A DNA stretch of 64,000 nt from Allodiplogaster sudhausi (GCA_945643635.1 CALZFC010000006.1:11082001-11146000); one strand, 5' to 3'. Numbered from the stretch's first letter, positions 14,201 through 29,949 are shown. The notes: generated by a model from the letters alone, not told the origin. Program-made: numbers and translations.

Positions 14201-17200
14201 CTTCCAGTCGACTCTCTGCAAGTGTCTTCCGCCCTTCCGCAGCACCGCCGCCTAGTCCTCTTGGTATTATTTTCGTCATTAGATGCTAAGAAGAGTAAAG
14301 AATGGCTGTTTGAATGAATTTATAGATCTGCAAATACGTCGTATTGCAGTGAACGGAGAAGAGCCGCTGCCACAGCCGCAGTCTCTACTCGTTCCGCTTG
14401 CGGAAAAGCTGGACTCGGTTATTCTAATTTTATGATACTTTGTTATTTTGATTCCTTTTTCTTCATTGGGCAGTTTGTTTCAATATAACTATTTTCCGAG
14501 CTGAATTTTTCCCATTCATAATTTTTTTTAACAGGAGGAAGTCCAGGACATACTCCTGAGTGTCGTCTCGGTACTTCAGCGTCTGCCAAAAAAGGCATAT
14601 TTTTTTATCTGTATTTCCTTAAAAGTATTTCCGACATATAATTAATCTTTTGCGATGCTAGTGGCAGTATAAAAAGCAAAACTCTTTGTATATAAATGTG
14701 AATTCAGGTGGCAAGCGCGTTGTGGATGGAGGGAGAAGGCGAGCGAGCATTGCAACTTCTTCGACTTCTCGAGCTCATTCTTGATGTCTTCAGGTACACT
14801 TTGAAAACAATTATTATACCAAATATAATTGAACAGTAGACTTCCTCTATCTTTTCACGTATATTAGCGAATATGTTTTCAGATATCGTGGGAAGGCTCA
14901 CGCGCTTACCGCAACGGATTCCAAGTTTTATTTTCTGGTTTACTTTACTTTGATTTGTATTAATATTTTCTCATTTGTAGTTGTGGTCGTATGGCCCAGC
15001 GCTCAAATCACTTGTCATCTCGCTCTTCGCAAGCGAATGCTGGAGGTTTGAGCTTCAACATTTTTGTCTTCAAATATATGATTTCAACCTTCGGTAAGGT
15101 TCCATAAATGAGCATGTTGCTTGCCTTGAGCCTTCCTCCGCGGCGAAGATAACGACTGGCTGCTGGTAGGCGGAGGCAGTTCTTCTTCTGGTTCTTCCGG
15201 GGCCGCTCCCCCCTTCGCCGTTCTCCAGATGGTCAATCTCTGCCAGGAAGTCGCTCTCATCAGTCTCCACACTCTCCAGACATTCTCCCAGCAACTTGCT
15301 GTCAGCTTCAAGACTCTAGCATTACTTGTCTGTCGATGGCTGAATTTTATTCCGAAGTGGCTGTTGCAAAGAAGAACACCTCAATAATTATGATAAAGCT
15401 TTAAAACAACGAGGGAGGCCAGTGGAATTGAATTGACTTTGACGGAGAGAGAAGTGATTGCAGTCATCTTCCTGCTCTGCCTGGCGCCCTTCCTGTCTCT
15501 CCACTCTCTTCTCTCGCCTGCTCTCTCTTCACATCTCTCTCCTGGCTGATCACTGGCCCGAGGCTGTCCGTCTCCACTCCATTGCCGCGCTCGCTGTTCT
15601 TGTTAATCTCGTAAGTTTCATTTTCTTTAATTATTGTTGGGGTAGTAGACGTTTGGGTTGTTGTTATATTCTTAACAGTAATTTTACTTGCTGTTCCCGT
15701 TCTGCTTTTCTCTTATCACTCTTGTCTTTCAGTTCCACACCCGATTGCTAGAAAGCAGTTCGCTAGAAGAACTTTCTCTGCTTCTCGGCCGCCTCCTCCT
15801 CCTCCTCGCTTCTCGCCTTGCCTCTGTCCAACTCGCTGCAGCTGCTCTCATGCAAGTTCTTCTTCGCAAGGGATACGAAAATGCCGCAGGAATTGCGGGT
15901 TCGTTTGTTCGTTCCGTAAAAGCTAGCCATGCCTGGTTCTTTATTTTTGCATACTTCTGTTAAGTAACATTTCAGTATCTTAATCAGATTCCTATATTTT
16001 GTTTTATATTCCTGGGTATTCGAATATGGATTTCGAACTGAAAGAAATGAAGATAATTAAGCGAGTGCGGCGATGCAAGCGGCAGTTTCTCCGAGCAGCA
16101 GTGGGCACGCGGCCAGGAGACTTCTCTCGGCCACCGAGCGACTCGGGAAACCAGGCTAGAATACTCACCCACACTAGAACAAATAAGCATATCAATACGA
16201 TTAGGCTATTTCTACTTCATCCTTATTTTACATATTCATCTTTTATATTTATGATAGCTCGTATAGAAAATATTATGGAACAGTTGCTACATTCCATTAT
16301 TACTTTCAAGAACGTTGTTGGTATAATTGTGGAAGGAAGGAAACAGGCTGAATCATCAACATTTTTCCATCCACACAAAATTGTCATTCTTTTACGACAT
16401 TTTGCGCCTCGACTATGGTGACTAACTGTAAGTTTGAGAGAATTGAAAGGACCAATGGTAGGAGCCCAGACGGGAGTGGCATTGGCTCGTCTGCTGGGGA
16501 AGACTCCTTCTCTGGCTGGTAGCGGCAGACTTGAAAAGGGACTCGCTGCTCTCGACTCTCTTGTGGCTGCCAGCGATCCGAGGAGACAGACTCCATTCGA
16601 CAAGGCTGTTCTGGTTGGGCCTTTTGCATCTCCCCTTCTCATTCTAATTCATCTTTCTCCCTTTCTATTCCTTGAGCTCTCTATTCCTTTCCAGGAGCTG
16701 ACTCATCAATTACGCGGAGTCATGAGTGCAACGGGTGCTCTGAACCAAGCCAAGAATGATCCCGTTTGTTTTTACAATCCGTAAATCTGCTTCGTTCCTG
16801 TCTAGAACTTAAGTGTTATTGACAGTGCTACTTAAGATACGCCTAGCTGATCTTCACATCCAACTCGCTGACTCTTATCGCGGATCTGCTGCTCTCAGGT
16901 TTCGTAGAATTGTGATAATGAGTAATTGTGTTACGCTTTTCCTAACTTGAAGGTCAACCTGGCTGGAAACACTGGCCTCGGCTCACGCGAATAGTCGATG
17001 GTTTGCTGAAGCTGCGGTCTGTCAGGTTATTTTAATTTTTTTTTTATTTGTGCTATTTTTCATGAAAACTTGTTTGATTTTAATAAGGCTCTTTCCGGTT
17101 CCATGAGTTATTTGAATTTATTGTAGGCGCATGCCGTAGCGATCTGCGCGCGAGAACTGGCAGAGCGAGGAGAGCTGAAGGCCGTGGATTGGTCGGCGTT

Positions 17201-19242
17201 GGAGTGGATCAGCAAGTCAATCATGCAAGAAGAGAAGGGAGTCACTCGCTCTGCCACCAGAGACAACGCTGCTACAAGAGTCGCCAGTTCAGTCCAACCT
17301 GCTGGATTCACTCTCGTTAGCATCCTTGTCTACTTCAAGCTTTATGATGCAAACAAGGATTGTTAAGTACTACGTTTCAAGCCGTTTGAGTGAGGAATTC
17401 TTTAACATTATTATTTAGGAAAATCTGGCGACGAAGATTGAGAAGACAGCGAATTATCTGACACAAGCGGAGCGCTACGAGGCAATCGGACCACTCTACC
17501 GACTAATTATCCCTGCTTTCGAGAGAAATGACAACTTCACTGTCAGTCTTTGATTTCCTAAGCGTCGTCAGTTCGTCTCTTATATTTATTTGATTTAATG
17601 TAACGTTTTTGTCTACTTTAAAAGTATATTTATTTTGTCTTGAGGCACTTGTGAACGTGTACGCGGAGCTGAATCAGAGCTACAGCCGCGCTCTGGAAGT
17701 GAAAGCGAGTGCGAAACGTCATCTCGGTGCATACTTCCGCGTTCGCTTCTTTGGCAAGGCTCACTTTGAGTCAGTGCCAACAGTTGCCGTTCAAAGCAGG
17801 GCTCAACCTCTCATATTAATAGTAGGGAGAGTGTTGCGCTATGATTTTTAATTGATAATATGTGTTCTGTTTGCTTTCCCCGTTTTCGCTCATTCCCTTC
17901 TTCACATCTCGCATATCTTACCTACCTCTTTTAATGCAATAGTCTTTCGCACGAGTACCAATCCTTTGGCTTTGCGTTTTCTAATCTTCTTTCTTTCAGC
18001 TGATGGAAAAAAAATTCAGAAGAGTGGATTTCAGTGCGGATCACGATTCCGACTGGATCTACCGCGAACACGGGCTGACCACTCTGGCAGAGGTCTCACA
18101 GCGACTCGGAGATTACTGTCGCCAGGTTGTCGGCCACGACAGGGTAAAGGTAAATGGGCAGTTTGATATCTTCTTTCGTTCCTTTGTTATATTTCATCTA
18201 ACCACTACAATGTTTTAGCTAACCACTAACGATCTACATATATGGTTTATTTAAGGTGGAGCCAGAGAACGATCAACTCGACTTGTCAACTTTGGATGAA
18301 AGCATCGCTTACGTCCAGGTATGATCTCGTTCCGTAACCCTTAATAAGAAATGGAAAGGCAACAGAATTAGTTGAGGTGACACACGTGGAGCCCGTGGCG
18401 ACTCATCAGGCCGAGAAGGCTTCTCTCGCTTTCTCCACTCACACAAACGTCTCCGACTTCACTTACGAGAAAGTACAGGTATGTCCATTTGTTCTTTTTC
18501 TATCACTTTTGTTTAACTAATGTTTTAAATAATCAGACAACCGTTTCTCATTGAGATGGAAGGCGATGGTTGTGAAGGAGAGCCTCCAGTCACTCAGCGT
18601 GCCTTGTGCAAGACACTTCTCACAGGTACAAAAACATTCATGCTCATTCATACTTCCTTGTCATTAGTTTGATGTGATACTTAACTGTAAACTTCTAGTG
18701 AGTGGTTCATTTCCTTCCACTCGTCGCCGTCTCCGAATAGTCAAGCGCCAAGAGACACTCTTCACTCCACTCGAATGCGCTTGCCAGAAACTGCGAATCA
18801 TGGTTTGTACAACTGAAGCCAATTACACATAGCTTAAGGTCCCGTCTTCACTCGCTTCTTCTTCCTTGAGCTAGTTCCAGTTGATTGTAGACATCACAAA
18901 TCCGTTCGATCCTGATGTCGGGGAAGGACGGTGGACCCGTTGATGTGAAGGGGCTGCAGTTGCGACTTCAAGGAACCGTTCTTCCTACTGTATGTTTGTG
19001 CTTTTAGATTCGAGGGTGAACAATGCATAAAATAACAGGGCTTTACTTTTCATTTGCCCAAATGGATAATGTTTAAATGTGCTTTTGACTGTTGGATTGT
19101 GAGTTAAATTTTTTTCTAGGTAAACGCTGGTCCTCTTTCCTATGCCGAAGCTTTCACTCAGCCGGCGCAAAGAGATCGCTACGGAGAGAATGGCATTGAT
19201 GAGCTCAAAACAGCTTTCAAGTCAGCTTTATGATTATTGGGT

Positions 19243-19292
<50 letters not shown>

Positions 19293-19797
19293 GTCTCTCT
19301 CCTTTCTTCAGAGAGCTGATGTCTGCTTGTGCTGCTGCTCTTCGAGTTAACGAACTGTCTGTCGGGCCGGATCAAGCAACCTACCACGAAGTTCTCAAGA
19401 CATCGTTCCAAGTACTTTATTTACTCTCCTTTCCTACAAATCTATCTCTTTTCTTATGTTCGCGCACAAGTAATAAAGAATTAAATTTATTTTGATGTTT
19501 TATTTTATCTTTCCAGGCTATGCACGAGCGCCTGGAGACATTCTTCGGATTTTCTGTATGTCACGTTTTCATAATATAAAATATGTCTCCGATGAGCTTA
19601 ATTTTGTTTACATTTATTCCATGTAAAGCCACGAAAGGATGCGCAGATTTTTTATGGCTGTTAAAAGTGTGCCATAATTGCATGATACATTACAGTTGGT
19701 CGAGCCCGATGCAGAAGCACGAGGCTCTTCCGTCGCTGACTATCTCCGCAGTCCCATCCACATCCTCGATTCCATCAGTGGAGTGGAGAGGAAGTAG
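5208..19797 (+). CDS. DOCK9/10/11-like (zizimin) Rho-family GEF, many exons
   Basis: Multi-exon gene for a DOCK-D family guanine nucleotide exchange factor acting on Cdc42/Rac-type GTPases at membranes. The exon order follows vertebrate DOCK9. The N-terminal block (5208-5292, 5408-5524, 5611-5676, from 5786) carries FTAGIGRPG and NDPHRNLLIFPRDD. A PH domain spans about 6120-6912 with KKRRWCVLRRLEDG. DHR1, the C2-like lipid-binding domain, covers about 9.7-11.7 kb with LLYVYPQSLKYDSQK, KARNI and VQHHQQNPSFGDE, then NVGYAWLPL. Helical repeats run from about 11.6 to 14 kb. DHR2, the catalytic domain, covers about 16.9-19.8 kb with QAERYEAIGPLYRLIIPAFE, HLGAYFRVRFFGKAHF and VNAGPLSYAEAF; this last segment contains the valine known in DOCK9 as the nucleotide sensor. 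The stop is the TAG at 19795. The start codon was not found, so 5208 is the first exon I can defend. Several internal exons are approximate. Introns are mostly 50-400 bases. Confidence 0.88.
19246..19300. repeat. (CT)n tract at a DOCK 3' splice site
   Basis: CT repeat on the sense strand that runs into a TTTCTTCAG-type acceptor before the DHR2 exon encoding ELMSACAAALRVNE. It acts in effect as an expanded polypyrimidine tract. Confidence 0.85.
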
Positions 19798-20685
19798 GGC
19801 GAGGGTTCTTTCTCATTTGCCTTTAGTGTAGTCTCTTTTATCGTTCCGCTAGTGCTCTAGACTGTGCTCCTTTCACTCAAATCATTCTTACTTCTTTTGT
19901 AAATGCCTGCTGCTATATTTGTAGCTAAAATGACGAGCTTCCGTAGGTCGTTTTATAACATTCGTAACTAACCAACTTGTCATTCCGCAGTAGAAATGGA
20001 TACTCTTATTTGTGTTCATATACTTAAATTGGCTTGAAATTGTGTATCATTGCTCTATTCCTGCCCCTACAATCGATTGACTTGAGCATAATTTAATGAT
20101 CTCGATGTTGACGAGGCTAATGGAACGTAGCATCGAATTCTCTAGAATTGAACCATTAATGAAAGTAGAATAGTGGTTGTGCAGGTGCTTCTTACTGTTG
20201 TGTTCTTGCTTTCTACAGGTCTTCTTTCTCCTTCTGCGAGTAGCTCTCTCCCTGTGCATTCTATGCTTTTCATCAAATCTCTTCTTCTCTCAATCAGTCT
20301 CTTCCTGCTTTCATAGGACCAAGAATCAGGGAAAACGCTTCTGTTGCCATGAGGACCCTTCATTCCCATCTTCTTCAAATCTTTTCCATCTTCATGGGTT
20401 CCGTTTCCTGCAGAAATTGCCACTGCTTCCCTGATTGGGTAGACTGCCTGCTCATTCTCTCACTCTTTTCCTATTATCGCTCAGCTAAAGGTCATTACTT
20501 TTCTTTATATTTTAGCTATTCAATCTTTTCCATTTGTGTGCCGATAAATCGATTTACCATTGAGAACTGGGACCGGAAATGCACGGATATTTGGTAGGAA
20601 GCCATCGACTTTATCTGTGGAGGTAGCTCTTGAAAAGGAAGGCGGACCGTTTTAGAGGGTTGTGAGTGCGGAAAGGTGTGGAGAG
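19798..20685. other. intergenic, DOCK to OTUD6
   Basis: No gene is assigned. It presumably holds the DOCK 3' UTR and the promoter of the next gene. A minus-strand open stretch at about 20219-20411 is bounded by a TTTCTGCAG acceptor and a GTAGAA donor. It has no recognisable homology and no partner exons, so I did not call it. Confidence 0.5.
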
Positions 20686-23076
<2,391 letters not shown>

Positions 23077-23506
23077 GAGATCTGCACGAGGTTTCTATGG
23101 GTCAAAGTATGATAAAGTAGGCATTCAAACATACAAATTATCAGTCTTTTTAATGTTAAATTGTATTTATTTATCGCCAAACGTCTTGTAGCGTACAGAA
23201 GTGCTATTCCGTATCCTAGCTCTCCCACACGACAGTTCAGCTCTGCATTGTCTAGCGAAGGCATTATTCCTGGTCGATTCCGTTTTATATTTTTATGTCA
23301 TGCTCTTCTTTATGATCTTGTTTTTGAAGGGAAGCATAAAGTTATCTTTCGTTTCCGTCTTCCAGGTGATCTAGTGAGTTTTTAGCGTCTTTTGCGCTTG
23401 TGATATATGTTTGCAGTTATCTCCGCTTTCTCTCTCAAACATCTGTATCCACTCGGTTTCTCACTCTTATCTGCCATTTCCGTTTCATTCCTTCTCTCTA
23501 ATGTAT
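23077..23506. other. intergenic, OTUD6 to ELMOD
   Basis: Short gap between two same-strand genes. No clear polyadenylation signal or first exon was identified. The true 5' exon of the ELMOD gene may lie here. Confidence 0.4.
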
Positions 23507-23878
23507 GAACTCGCAGGGCCGCTTCCTGGTAGTATTTCTATCTCCTTGCTCCAGACTGTCCTTCTTAATGGACCCAACGCGTCATTCTCTAGTGATCTAC
23601 GACGAGGACTCTTGGTCCGTTCGGCTGCACAAACTTTCGCAGGCACTCTACGAAGAGATTGTTGAGGTTCGTTTGCTCTTCATTATGGTTTCCGCGCCTT
23701 TTAAGCAGAAGGCACAGGGAAACGCAGTTCTCTTAAGATTCTATACGACTTCATCACAAGGACGGGACGGCTCGAGCGTGCGGTTGGCTCTCGCTTCTTT
23801 TATAGGCCACCCTTCCCCTCTTTCGCTCTCAATCCCTCTTACTTCATTCCTTTCTTTTTTCACCCTCGCCGCTTCTTC

Positions 23879-23918
<40 letters not shown>

Positions 23919-24178
23919 ATCTCCCCCTCTCTCGCTCTCTCCCTTTGATCTAACTCGTTCCCGTTCTAGCTGACCCCTTCTTACTGGCGCGAGCACGCTG
24001 CCCAGATGGTCCGCATCGAGAAGTGTCTGAGGCAGAGAAACGGGCTTCGTCTCAGAAGAGTCGCCACCAATGTTAATGAAGAGGACACCGATGCAGACAT
24101 CGTTCTCAACGAGGAACAGGTAGACGCCGCCTTCTTTTGCTCTTTTTGCATACCTCTCTCTCTCTCTCTCTTCTGTCT

Positions 24179-24226
<48 letters not shown>

Positions 24227-25185
24227 CCCCCCCTCTTGTGATGTCCCCTGATCTCCATTCATCGCTCCCTCTCACTTCCTCCTCTCTCGTTCTCCCTATA
24301 CAATGTCTTCATTCCAGTCTAGTAGCCTCTCTTTTTCGTGGACGACTATGATCTCACACATTCTCTGCCATGAATTCTTTCCTTTCTTGCTCCTTCCTTG
24401 GTTGCCCTCCCCGCTTGCTTCTTCTCTCCTGGCTTCCTTCTATTTGCTGAATCAGTTCTTTCTGGTTAGTAACTATTGTTGTAAGTTGTTTATGGTATGA
24501 AAGTGCAAACATTGATTGCTTTTCTCTCTCTCTCTCTTCCTCTCATTTTCATTGTTCTACTTATTGGCCGTATTACTTTTCTTTCATCTTCGATCATTTG
24601 TTTATTTAAAACTCTAATTGTCGAATATTAATTCTCGTCAATTAATTTATACTTATCTTCTTGTATGTTTTCCCATTCGTATATTTAGTTTCGAATTTGC
24701 GCATAATATATTGTCGGCAAATTTTTCCCCAGTTAGGTGCGTGATATGAGTTGATTTGAGGGGCCCATCTCCCCATGTGTCGTTTCCACCTGCGCCCCTG
24801 TTCTGCCTCCTGCTCTTTGCTCCCTCGCCATCACTTTCGTCGCATTCCCCTGACGTGGCCGGTCGTCCTGAATGGCTCCTCTCGCCTCCCTCGCCGTCTG
24901 ATGGGCAACCGAGTCGTTGCTCTCCGCCTTGCACTCTTCTCTGGCAAGGAGGTGGCATCCTTTATCTGCTTCTCTACCAATATCTCCCTGTTCTCGCTCA
25001 CTTAATTGATCCCTTGACCGTAACGTTGTCATTCTCACGTTTGCTTTGTTGTATTGACAAATTCATGGCCATGTGATTCTTTTTTTTGGTCTATTTAATA
25101 CAAGCGATCCCCGGCTTCTCTTTCCTCTACAAATCCCCTCCAACTCTAACTTCTTCTCTCTATCCATTCGTAACCTCTCTTTCTA

Positions 25186-25231
<46 letters not shown>

Positions 25232-25456
25232 CTTCTTCTCTCTCTCTTTCTCTCTCTCTCACTCTCTCTCTCTCTCTCTCGTTTCTCTCTTCCCTTTTTC
25301 TCCCTCTCTTCTCTATCTCTCTGTCTCTCTCTCGTTCCTTATGTCTTTCTCCTCTCCAGATCAAAGCAGATGGAGAGCGAAGAATGGCAATGCGGGTTGC
25401 GCTGGAGAGAGCGGTGGCTCACATGGATGCGTATGAAGCACTCATCGAGCAGGTTA

Positions 25457-25512
<56 letters not shown>

Positions 25513-26292
25513 CTCTCTCTCTCTTTCTCTCTCTCCCTCTCTCTCTCTCTCTTATCAATGCTTCCATTTCGATCGATTCATTTTACCTTATCTGTTTCTT
25601 AAAAAAACCTCTCTCTTGTTACTTTTCAATTCTTCATTGGGTTTGTAATTCCCTTATATTTTAAATATCCAGTTTTCACCCATATTCTGTAGCTCCATTT
25701 ACTTAATCAGAACTTGACAATGCAGTCTTTCTGCTGCAGGTGGAATCACTGCGCCAGGAGTTGTACGTCAAGGGGAACGAGAAGCACGAGAAGTTGCTGA
25801 GGAAGCTGTGGAAATTGATGGGAAGAGAGGGGGAGGAGCTCAGAGGAGTCGTCTCTCCTCAGTGGAGAACCATTGGATTCCAGGTTCATGTTGAAGACTT
25901 TTACAGGTGTTATTCAAACAAAGAGTATAAAGTTAGCCGGAATCAAGGCTGGGTCTGCCGATGGTCACCAATGACGGTTTCCAATTTGGCGCTTTCCCTA
26001 GGGAGCCAACCGTACTCCAGGGCCACAGGTGTTATCCATTCAGAATTAAATGTACTCTTTGTGCTCCTAATTTAAATGAAAGATGTTACAATGTTGATTT
26101 GCAGGGTGACGACCCATCGACTGACTTCCGTGGAATGGGAGTTCTCTCTCTCCATCAGATGATCTTCTTCGCACAATTCGACGTTGAAGCCATGCTGGTA
26201 ATATTAGTCCGCCCCTTATTATATTTATTAGTTATTTTCACTCTTCCAATTACGATTCATTTTCCTCTCTGCCACATTTCTCTCCCACCCCT

Positions 26293-26330
<38 letters not shown>

Positions 26331-26827
26331 TCACTCTCTTTCTTTCTCTCTCTCTCTCTCACTCTCTCTCTCCTCCTTCCAGAGCGTGTTGTCTCTCTCT
26401 CACCACCCAACCATCGGCTTCCCCTTCGCCATTGCTGGCATCACCTTCACTTCGCTGACTCGCGCCCTCCTCTTGAATGGCCAACTGAAGCGTCATTTCT
26501 ACAACTCTTCCACTTCTCCTCCCAGTCAGTTTTTATCCCTTTTCAATCATTGTCCTTTGAACTTTGTAATCGGTTGTAACTTTTAGTTCAGTGGCAGTCT
26601 CGTATTGAAAGTAAATAAATAAATATTAAGCCCTGGACGCCTTCCACCACTCGTACTGCCGGATCTTCTCTCTCTTCGCTTCCTTCTGGCGAATCGCCTC
26701 TCCCCCTTCCGTCATGCACTTCAACGCAGTCCGCGCTGACTTCGAGAAGGCACTCAGTCGCCGTCTCGAGAAGGACAACGCTAACCTCGATCGCACCACC
26801 GCCGAGCAACTCTTCAATGAGTTGTGA
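23507..26827 (+). CDS. ELMO-domain protein (ELMOD type), probable Arf/Arl GAP
   Basis: Exons: about 23507-23666, 23970-24119, 25360-25452, 25740-25883, 26104-26197, 26383-26524, 26631-26827. The N-terminal helical part includes SYWREHAAQMVRIEKCLRQR. The ELMO domain is diagnosed by WRTIGFQ joined across an intron to GDDPSTDFRGMGVLSLHQM, then PFAIAGITFTSLTRALL and LKRHFYN. The arginine of DFRGMG sits where ELMOD proteins carry the arginine important for GAP activity on Arl2/Arf GTPases. The C-terminal exon (FHHSYCRIFSLFASFWR, then MHFNAVRADFEKAL) matches the end of ELMOD1/2. Splice phases agree at the placed junctions, including the last (phase 1, A|CC). The start is uncertain; an ATG lies at 23569 and another upstream in the same frame. 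Length agrees with ELMOD1/2. Unlike ELMO1-3 it has no visible PH domain. Confidence 0.88.
23879..23945. repeat. (CT)n tract in ELMOD intron 1
   Basis: CT repeat ending about 25 bases before the TTCTAG acceptor at 23969. Confidence 0.85.
24161..24226. repeat. (CT)n tract in ELMOD intron 2
   Basis: CT repeat followed by a run of C, near the 5' end of the 1.24-kb second intron (24120-25359). Confidence 0.85.
25187..25339. repeat. (CT)n tract before ELMOD exon 3
   Basis: About 150 bases of CT/TTCT repeat, leading almost directly to the CTCTCCAG acceptor at 25359. Confidence 0.9.
25457..25553. repeat. (CT)n tract after ELMOD exon 3
   Basis: CT repeat starting within about 10 bases of the donor at 25453, so the 93-base exon 3 has a CT expansion on both sides. 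Confidence 0.9.
26297..26380. repeat. (CT)n tract before ELMOD exon 6
   Basis: CT repeat merging directly into the CCTTCCAG acceptor at 26382. Confidence 0.9.
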
Positions 26828-27683
26828 ATTCCCATGTAAGCTCCGCCCACCCGTCCATTCCACCTTTTCCCTAAATCACGATCCTTCATTCTTTACAGTG
26901 CCAACAGTTCCTCCTTACCATCCCATATGAGCATTGTACCGTAGCTAATGTATAATGCACGCATGCTCTTTTCGATGAAGAATTTTAACTTATTTGATTT
27001 GAAGAGCTGTACCTTGAAAGTCCCATAACTTTAGTTGAACATGCACAATCTTGGATGATCTTCCGAGATTTCAGCGGGTTACTTACTAGTCGCTGTTATG
27101 GTTGTCAGTTATATAGTTCCCGAATACTGCTGTAAATTATGGATTAGTGTTTAGAAATGCTAATGCTGGTGATATATGCTATTGGGTGTTAATATTGAAT
27201 TTCGAGTAAACGGTATTTCTAAACGGAATTTGGTGAAAGACATTGAACATGTAGTAGTATTGCGATATATTACAGAATTGTTCGGAACTGGATTGGATTA
27301 CAACTACATTGTTGCCTCTGCTTGAGAAGAGCGCAAATGTGGAAAAAAGTTGACTTGATTTGCCGAGGAGCAGTCCAACAACAGAGTTCGTGGGAAGAAT
27401 GCTCCGCTTTTTTGTGGGGAATTCAGAACTGCTTCCTTTATATCTACATCGGAGTCCACTCCTTTGTCCCATTCAAAGTTCACGTTTCGACTAACCATAA
27501 GATCACTCTGAGAGTTTGCTTTTTCCATTTATTTACTTCCAGGAATTTCTCGTTCCCAATGCTGAATGTCCACGTGTAATTGGTCTCGCGACAGAGAGCT
27601 AGAAAGGGTGAGGAAGAAAGAGCGAGAAAGAAACATCTTTTGAGAGAGAGGAAGAACAAGTAAGAAGGATATCGAGAGTCAGA
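26828..27683. other. intergenic, ELMOD to composite element
   Basis: No gene is supported. The part nearest the element (27600-27683) is GA-rich. The short open frames on both strands around 27179-27579 show no family resemblance. Confidence 0.5.
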
Positions 27684-27688
27684 GATAG

Positions 27689-28335
27689 TGTTGAGAAGAG
27701 TGCGCTCTCCCGTGCTTACTCTTCAAAGTAGAGGGAGAGACCCTTACTCGTGACCCTTATCCCTTATAAAGTTGCCAAGACACAACTCGTAGTAAGACAA
27801 GTTTATGTACACTTGGTCAACTTCTAAGGAATAACAAATGATGACGAAGATTCGAGTAAATAAAATAAAACCAAGAAAACCCAGAAGGGGCCGTGGGTGA
27901 CTTGACTCTTGTGACGAGGGGAAAGAAGGAAGAAGTCGAGGGGAGTCGGTGTTGCAGAGAAAGAGGAGGGACGGGAGAGACGGAGCAGTGGCAGAGAGGC
28001 CACGCTCCGACTGTCAAGAGACAGTCGTCTCTCCCCACCGCCGAACCGGGCGGGAACCGACTTAACACTGGCTCGAGGTGAGAAAGGGGCGAAGCGAGGG
28101 GAAGAGTCGGAGACATGTCCAAACATGTCTTAGTCATTCAAATTTAAGGCGGGAAACTACGGTAAAAAGACAATATAACTAGGTGGTTCGCTGTCATCAG
28201 TCATTCATTCGCGCTAGAATGAACACTGCCACGGGCCAAGGAAAAAGGGGGACAATGTCGAAAGAAAAACAAAGAGGAAAAACACACAAATTAAATTCTA
28301 AAAAATTTGGGGGAAAGGGGGTTGCTTACTGGGCT
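27689..28335 (-). repeat. left LTR-like arm
   Basis: About 647 bases. On the - strand it runs from CCCAGTAAGCAA to CTTCTCAACA. It is the reverse complement of 32053-32704 with few differences. The stop codon of the gag-protease frame (28326) falls just inside it, as is common where an LTR-element reading frame ends in the 3' LTR. Confidence 0.8.
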
Positions 28336-29930
28336 CCTTGTGTGTAGTGCCGGGTGCGCGGGTCACTGTAGGCGCTCTTGACTACGGTAGGACTCGAGCG
28401 CGAGGTGGTTGCCGTTCTCGCCCGCCAATTCGATGGAGTTCCTGAATAAAGAGCATGCACCGTGTGGTCATCACCGGGCTTGGCCCGGTGACCCTGCCCC
28501 CGCGCCCAAGGCGAATCGTTGCTTCCATACTCACGATGAGTGGAAGCTGTCTTCTTCTGAGCACGCTTGGCTGGTCGTCTCTTCCACGCCGACTTCTCTC
28601 CGTCATTCGGCCTGCCACTGCCGTTTGACGAGTGGGTCTTCTGGGCGGGATTCGACTGCCTCCACCAGTCACTCTTCTTCTTGTCCCACTTGCCACGGAC
28701 TGTCGAAGAGTAGGTCTTGGAGGAGGGTGTGCTCTCTGGGCTGGACTCACTTTGGTTAGTCTGCTGAAGCAGCAGAGTGGAAGCGCGCTTCCTCTCGCGT
28801 CCAGGTGGTCCTCTCCGCTTCTTCTGACCGCGCGTTCTCTGATCAACTGCCTTCAATGCAATCACTTCTGTACTCTGAGAAGTGTTATCCTTTGACAAGG
28901 AGTCTTCCTTGCCCTTCTTGCTGACCTTGTCATCCGCAGACTCACCCGATGACTGTCCTGCCACAATTCGCCCGAACTTGCTGTAGAGGAGGCGAAGGCC
29001 GCTGGGCAGGACGTCGGGTGGCCGGAAGTCCAGCACGTCCAGGGACACGTCGGCGGAGAGGACTGCTTCTGGCGGCGCGATCTTCTCTCCCTTCTGAATC
29101 GGCTGCTCCGCGAGCTGCAGGCCGTGGCTTGTTACATATCCTAAGTCAGCCTCACAAAGTTTGGCCCCAGCGACCGCGGGTATGCCCTTAGAGTAGACAT
29201 AAGCCTTCACTACCATGAGACTGCCGTCGGTCTTCTGCAGTCTCAGCTGGACGACATCATAGACGGCGTCGTTGCTCTTGCCGCCTATTCCGTTGATGGT
29301 CAGCTCCTTGCTGGCCACCCTCTTCAATTTGTGCTTCTTCACGAACGATTCGGACACGAGGGAGATGGATGCTCCGGTGTCCAGCATCACACGGATCGTC
29401 GCCTTCGAGTCGTTCACTGCAATTGGGACCACTGCAGTTGGCAGTTTATTCACTTTGCTTCCATTCTCTGAAGCAACATACAGCGGAATGGAGGAGGAGA
29501 CGGCAGTGCACGTCTCTTTCGGAGTGTCGTCTTCTGATGCCGATCCTCCATCCCTCTCCCCGTCTTCGTTCTGCTTCGTCTGGGCCACCGCCACCGGTCG
29601 CGTCCCTTGAGGTCCGGTCTTCCTCTGCCCGTTGCAGAGTGCCTCGTGGTGCTCTCTGTTGCACTTGCTGCAGCTCCGGGTGCAACTCCACGCGCCATGG
29701 CCATACTGCAAGCATCTGAAGCAAAGCCCGCTCTCTCCCTCTCACGGAGCGGTCGGTCCGAGCTCCGCTCCTCTCAAGAGCCGAACCGACGTTTCTTCGC
29801 GACGCCCCTCGTGCCTGGGGGGCACTAACTTTCTCGACAGGCACAACCAAAGGTTCTTCTTCCACTTCCTCCCTGATCATACTGCTACTTCCGGCCTCCT
29901 TTCTCACCCTTGGGCCAAGGGCATAATCTG
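28326..29930 (-). pseudogene. BEL/Pao-like gag-protease remnant
   Basis: The longest open stretch is 28326-29711 (about 460 codons). It starts with a zinc-knuckle pair of BEL/Pao gag type (CFRC, then H and C in CLQYGHGAWSC, followed by CSKCNREHHEALC). A retropepsin-like domain follows with active-site IRVMLDTGASISLV, resembling the peptidase A17 (DUF1758) region of BEL/Pao polyproteins. After that comes a Ser/Lys/Arg-rich tail with no RT, RNase H or integrase. Upstream, the gag frame continues in another reading frame (about 29740-29907): the frame carrying the zinc knuckle is closed by a TGA just before it, so the gene is broken. The 5' part of gag is cut off where the LINE begins near 29950. 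Confidence 0.75.
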
Positions 29931-29949
29931 TCTTCTTCTGGCCCCTTTA

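Noticed and set aside
20219..20411. Possible minus-strand exon with good acceptor and donor
   Set aside because: No recognisable family and no neighbouring exons on that strand. It lies in the likely 3' flank of the DOCK gene.
25073..25648. 191-codon Ser/Leu-rich frame on the + strand
   Set aside because: It consists of two (CT)n tracts flanking the real ELMOD exon 3, which is read in another frame.
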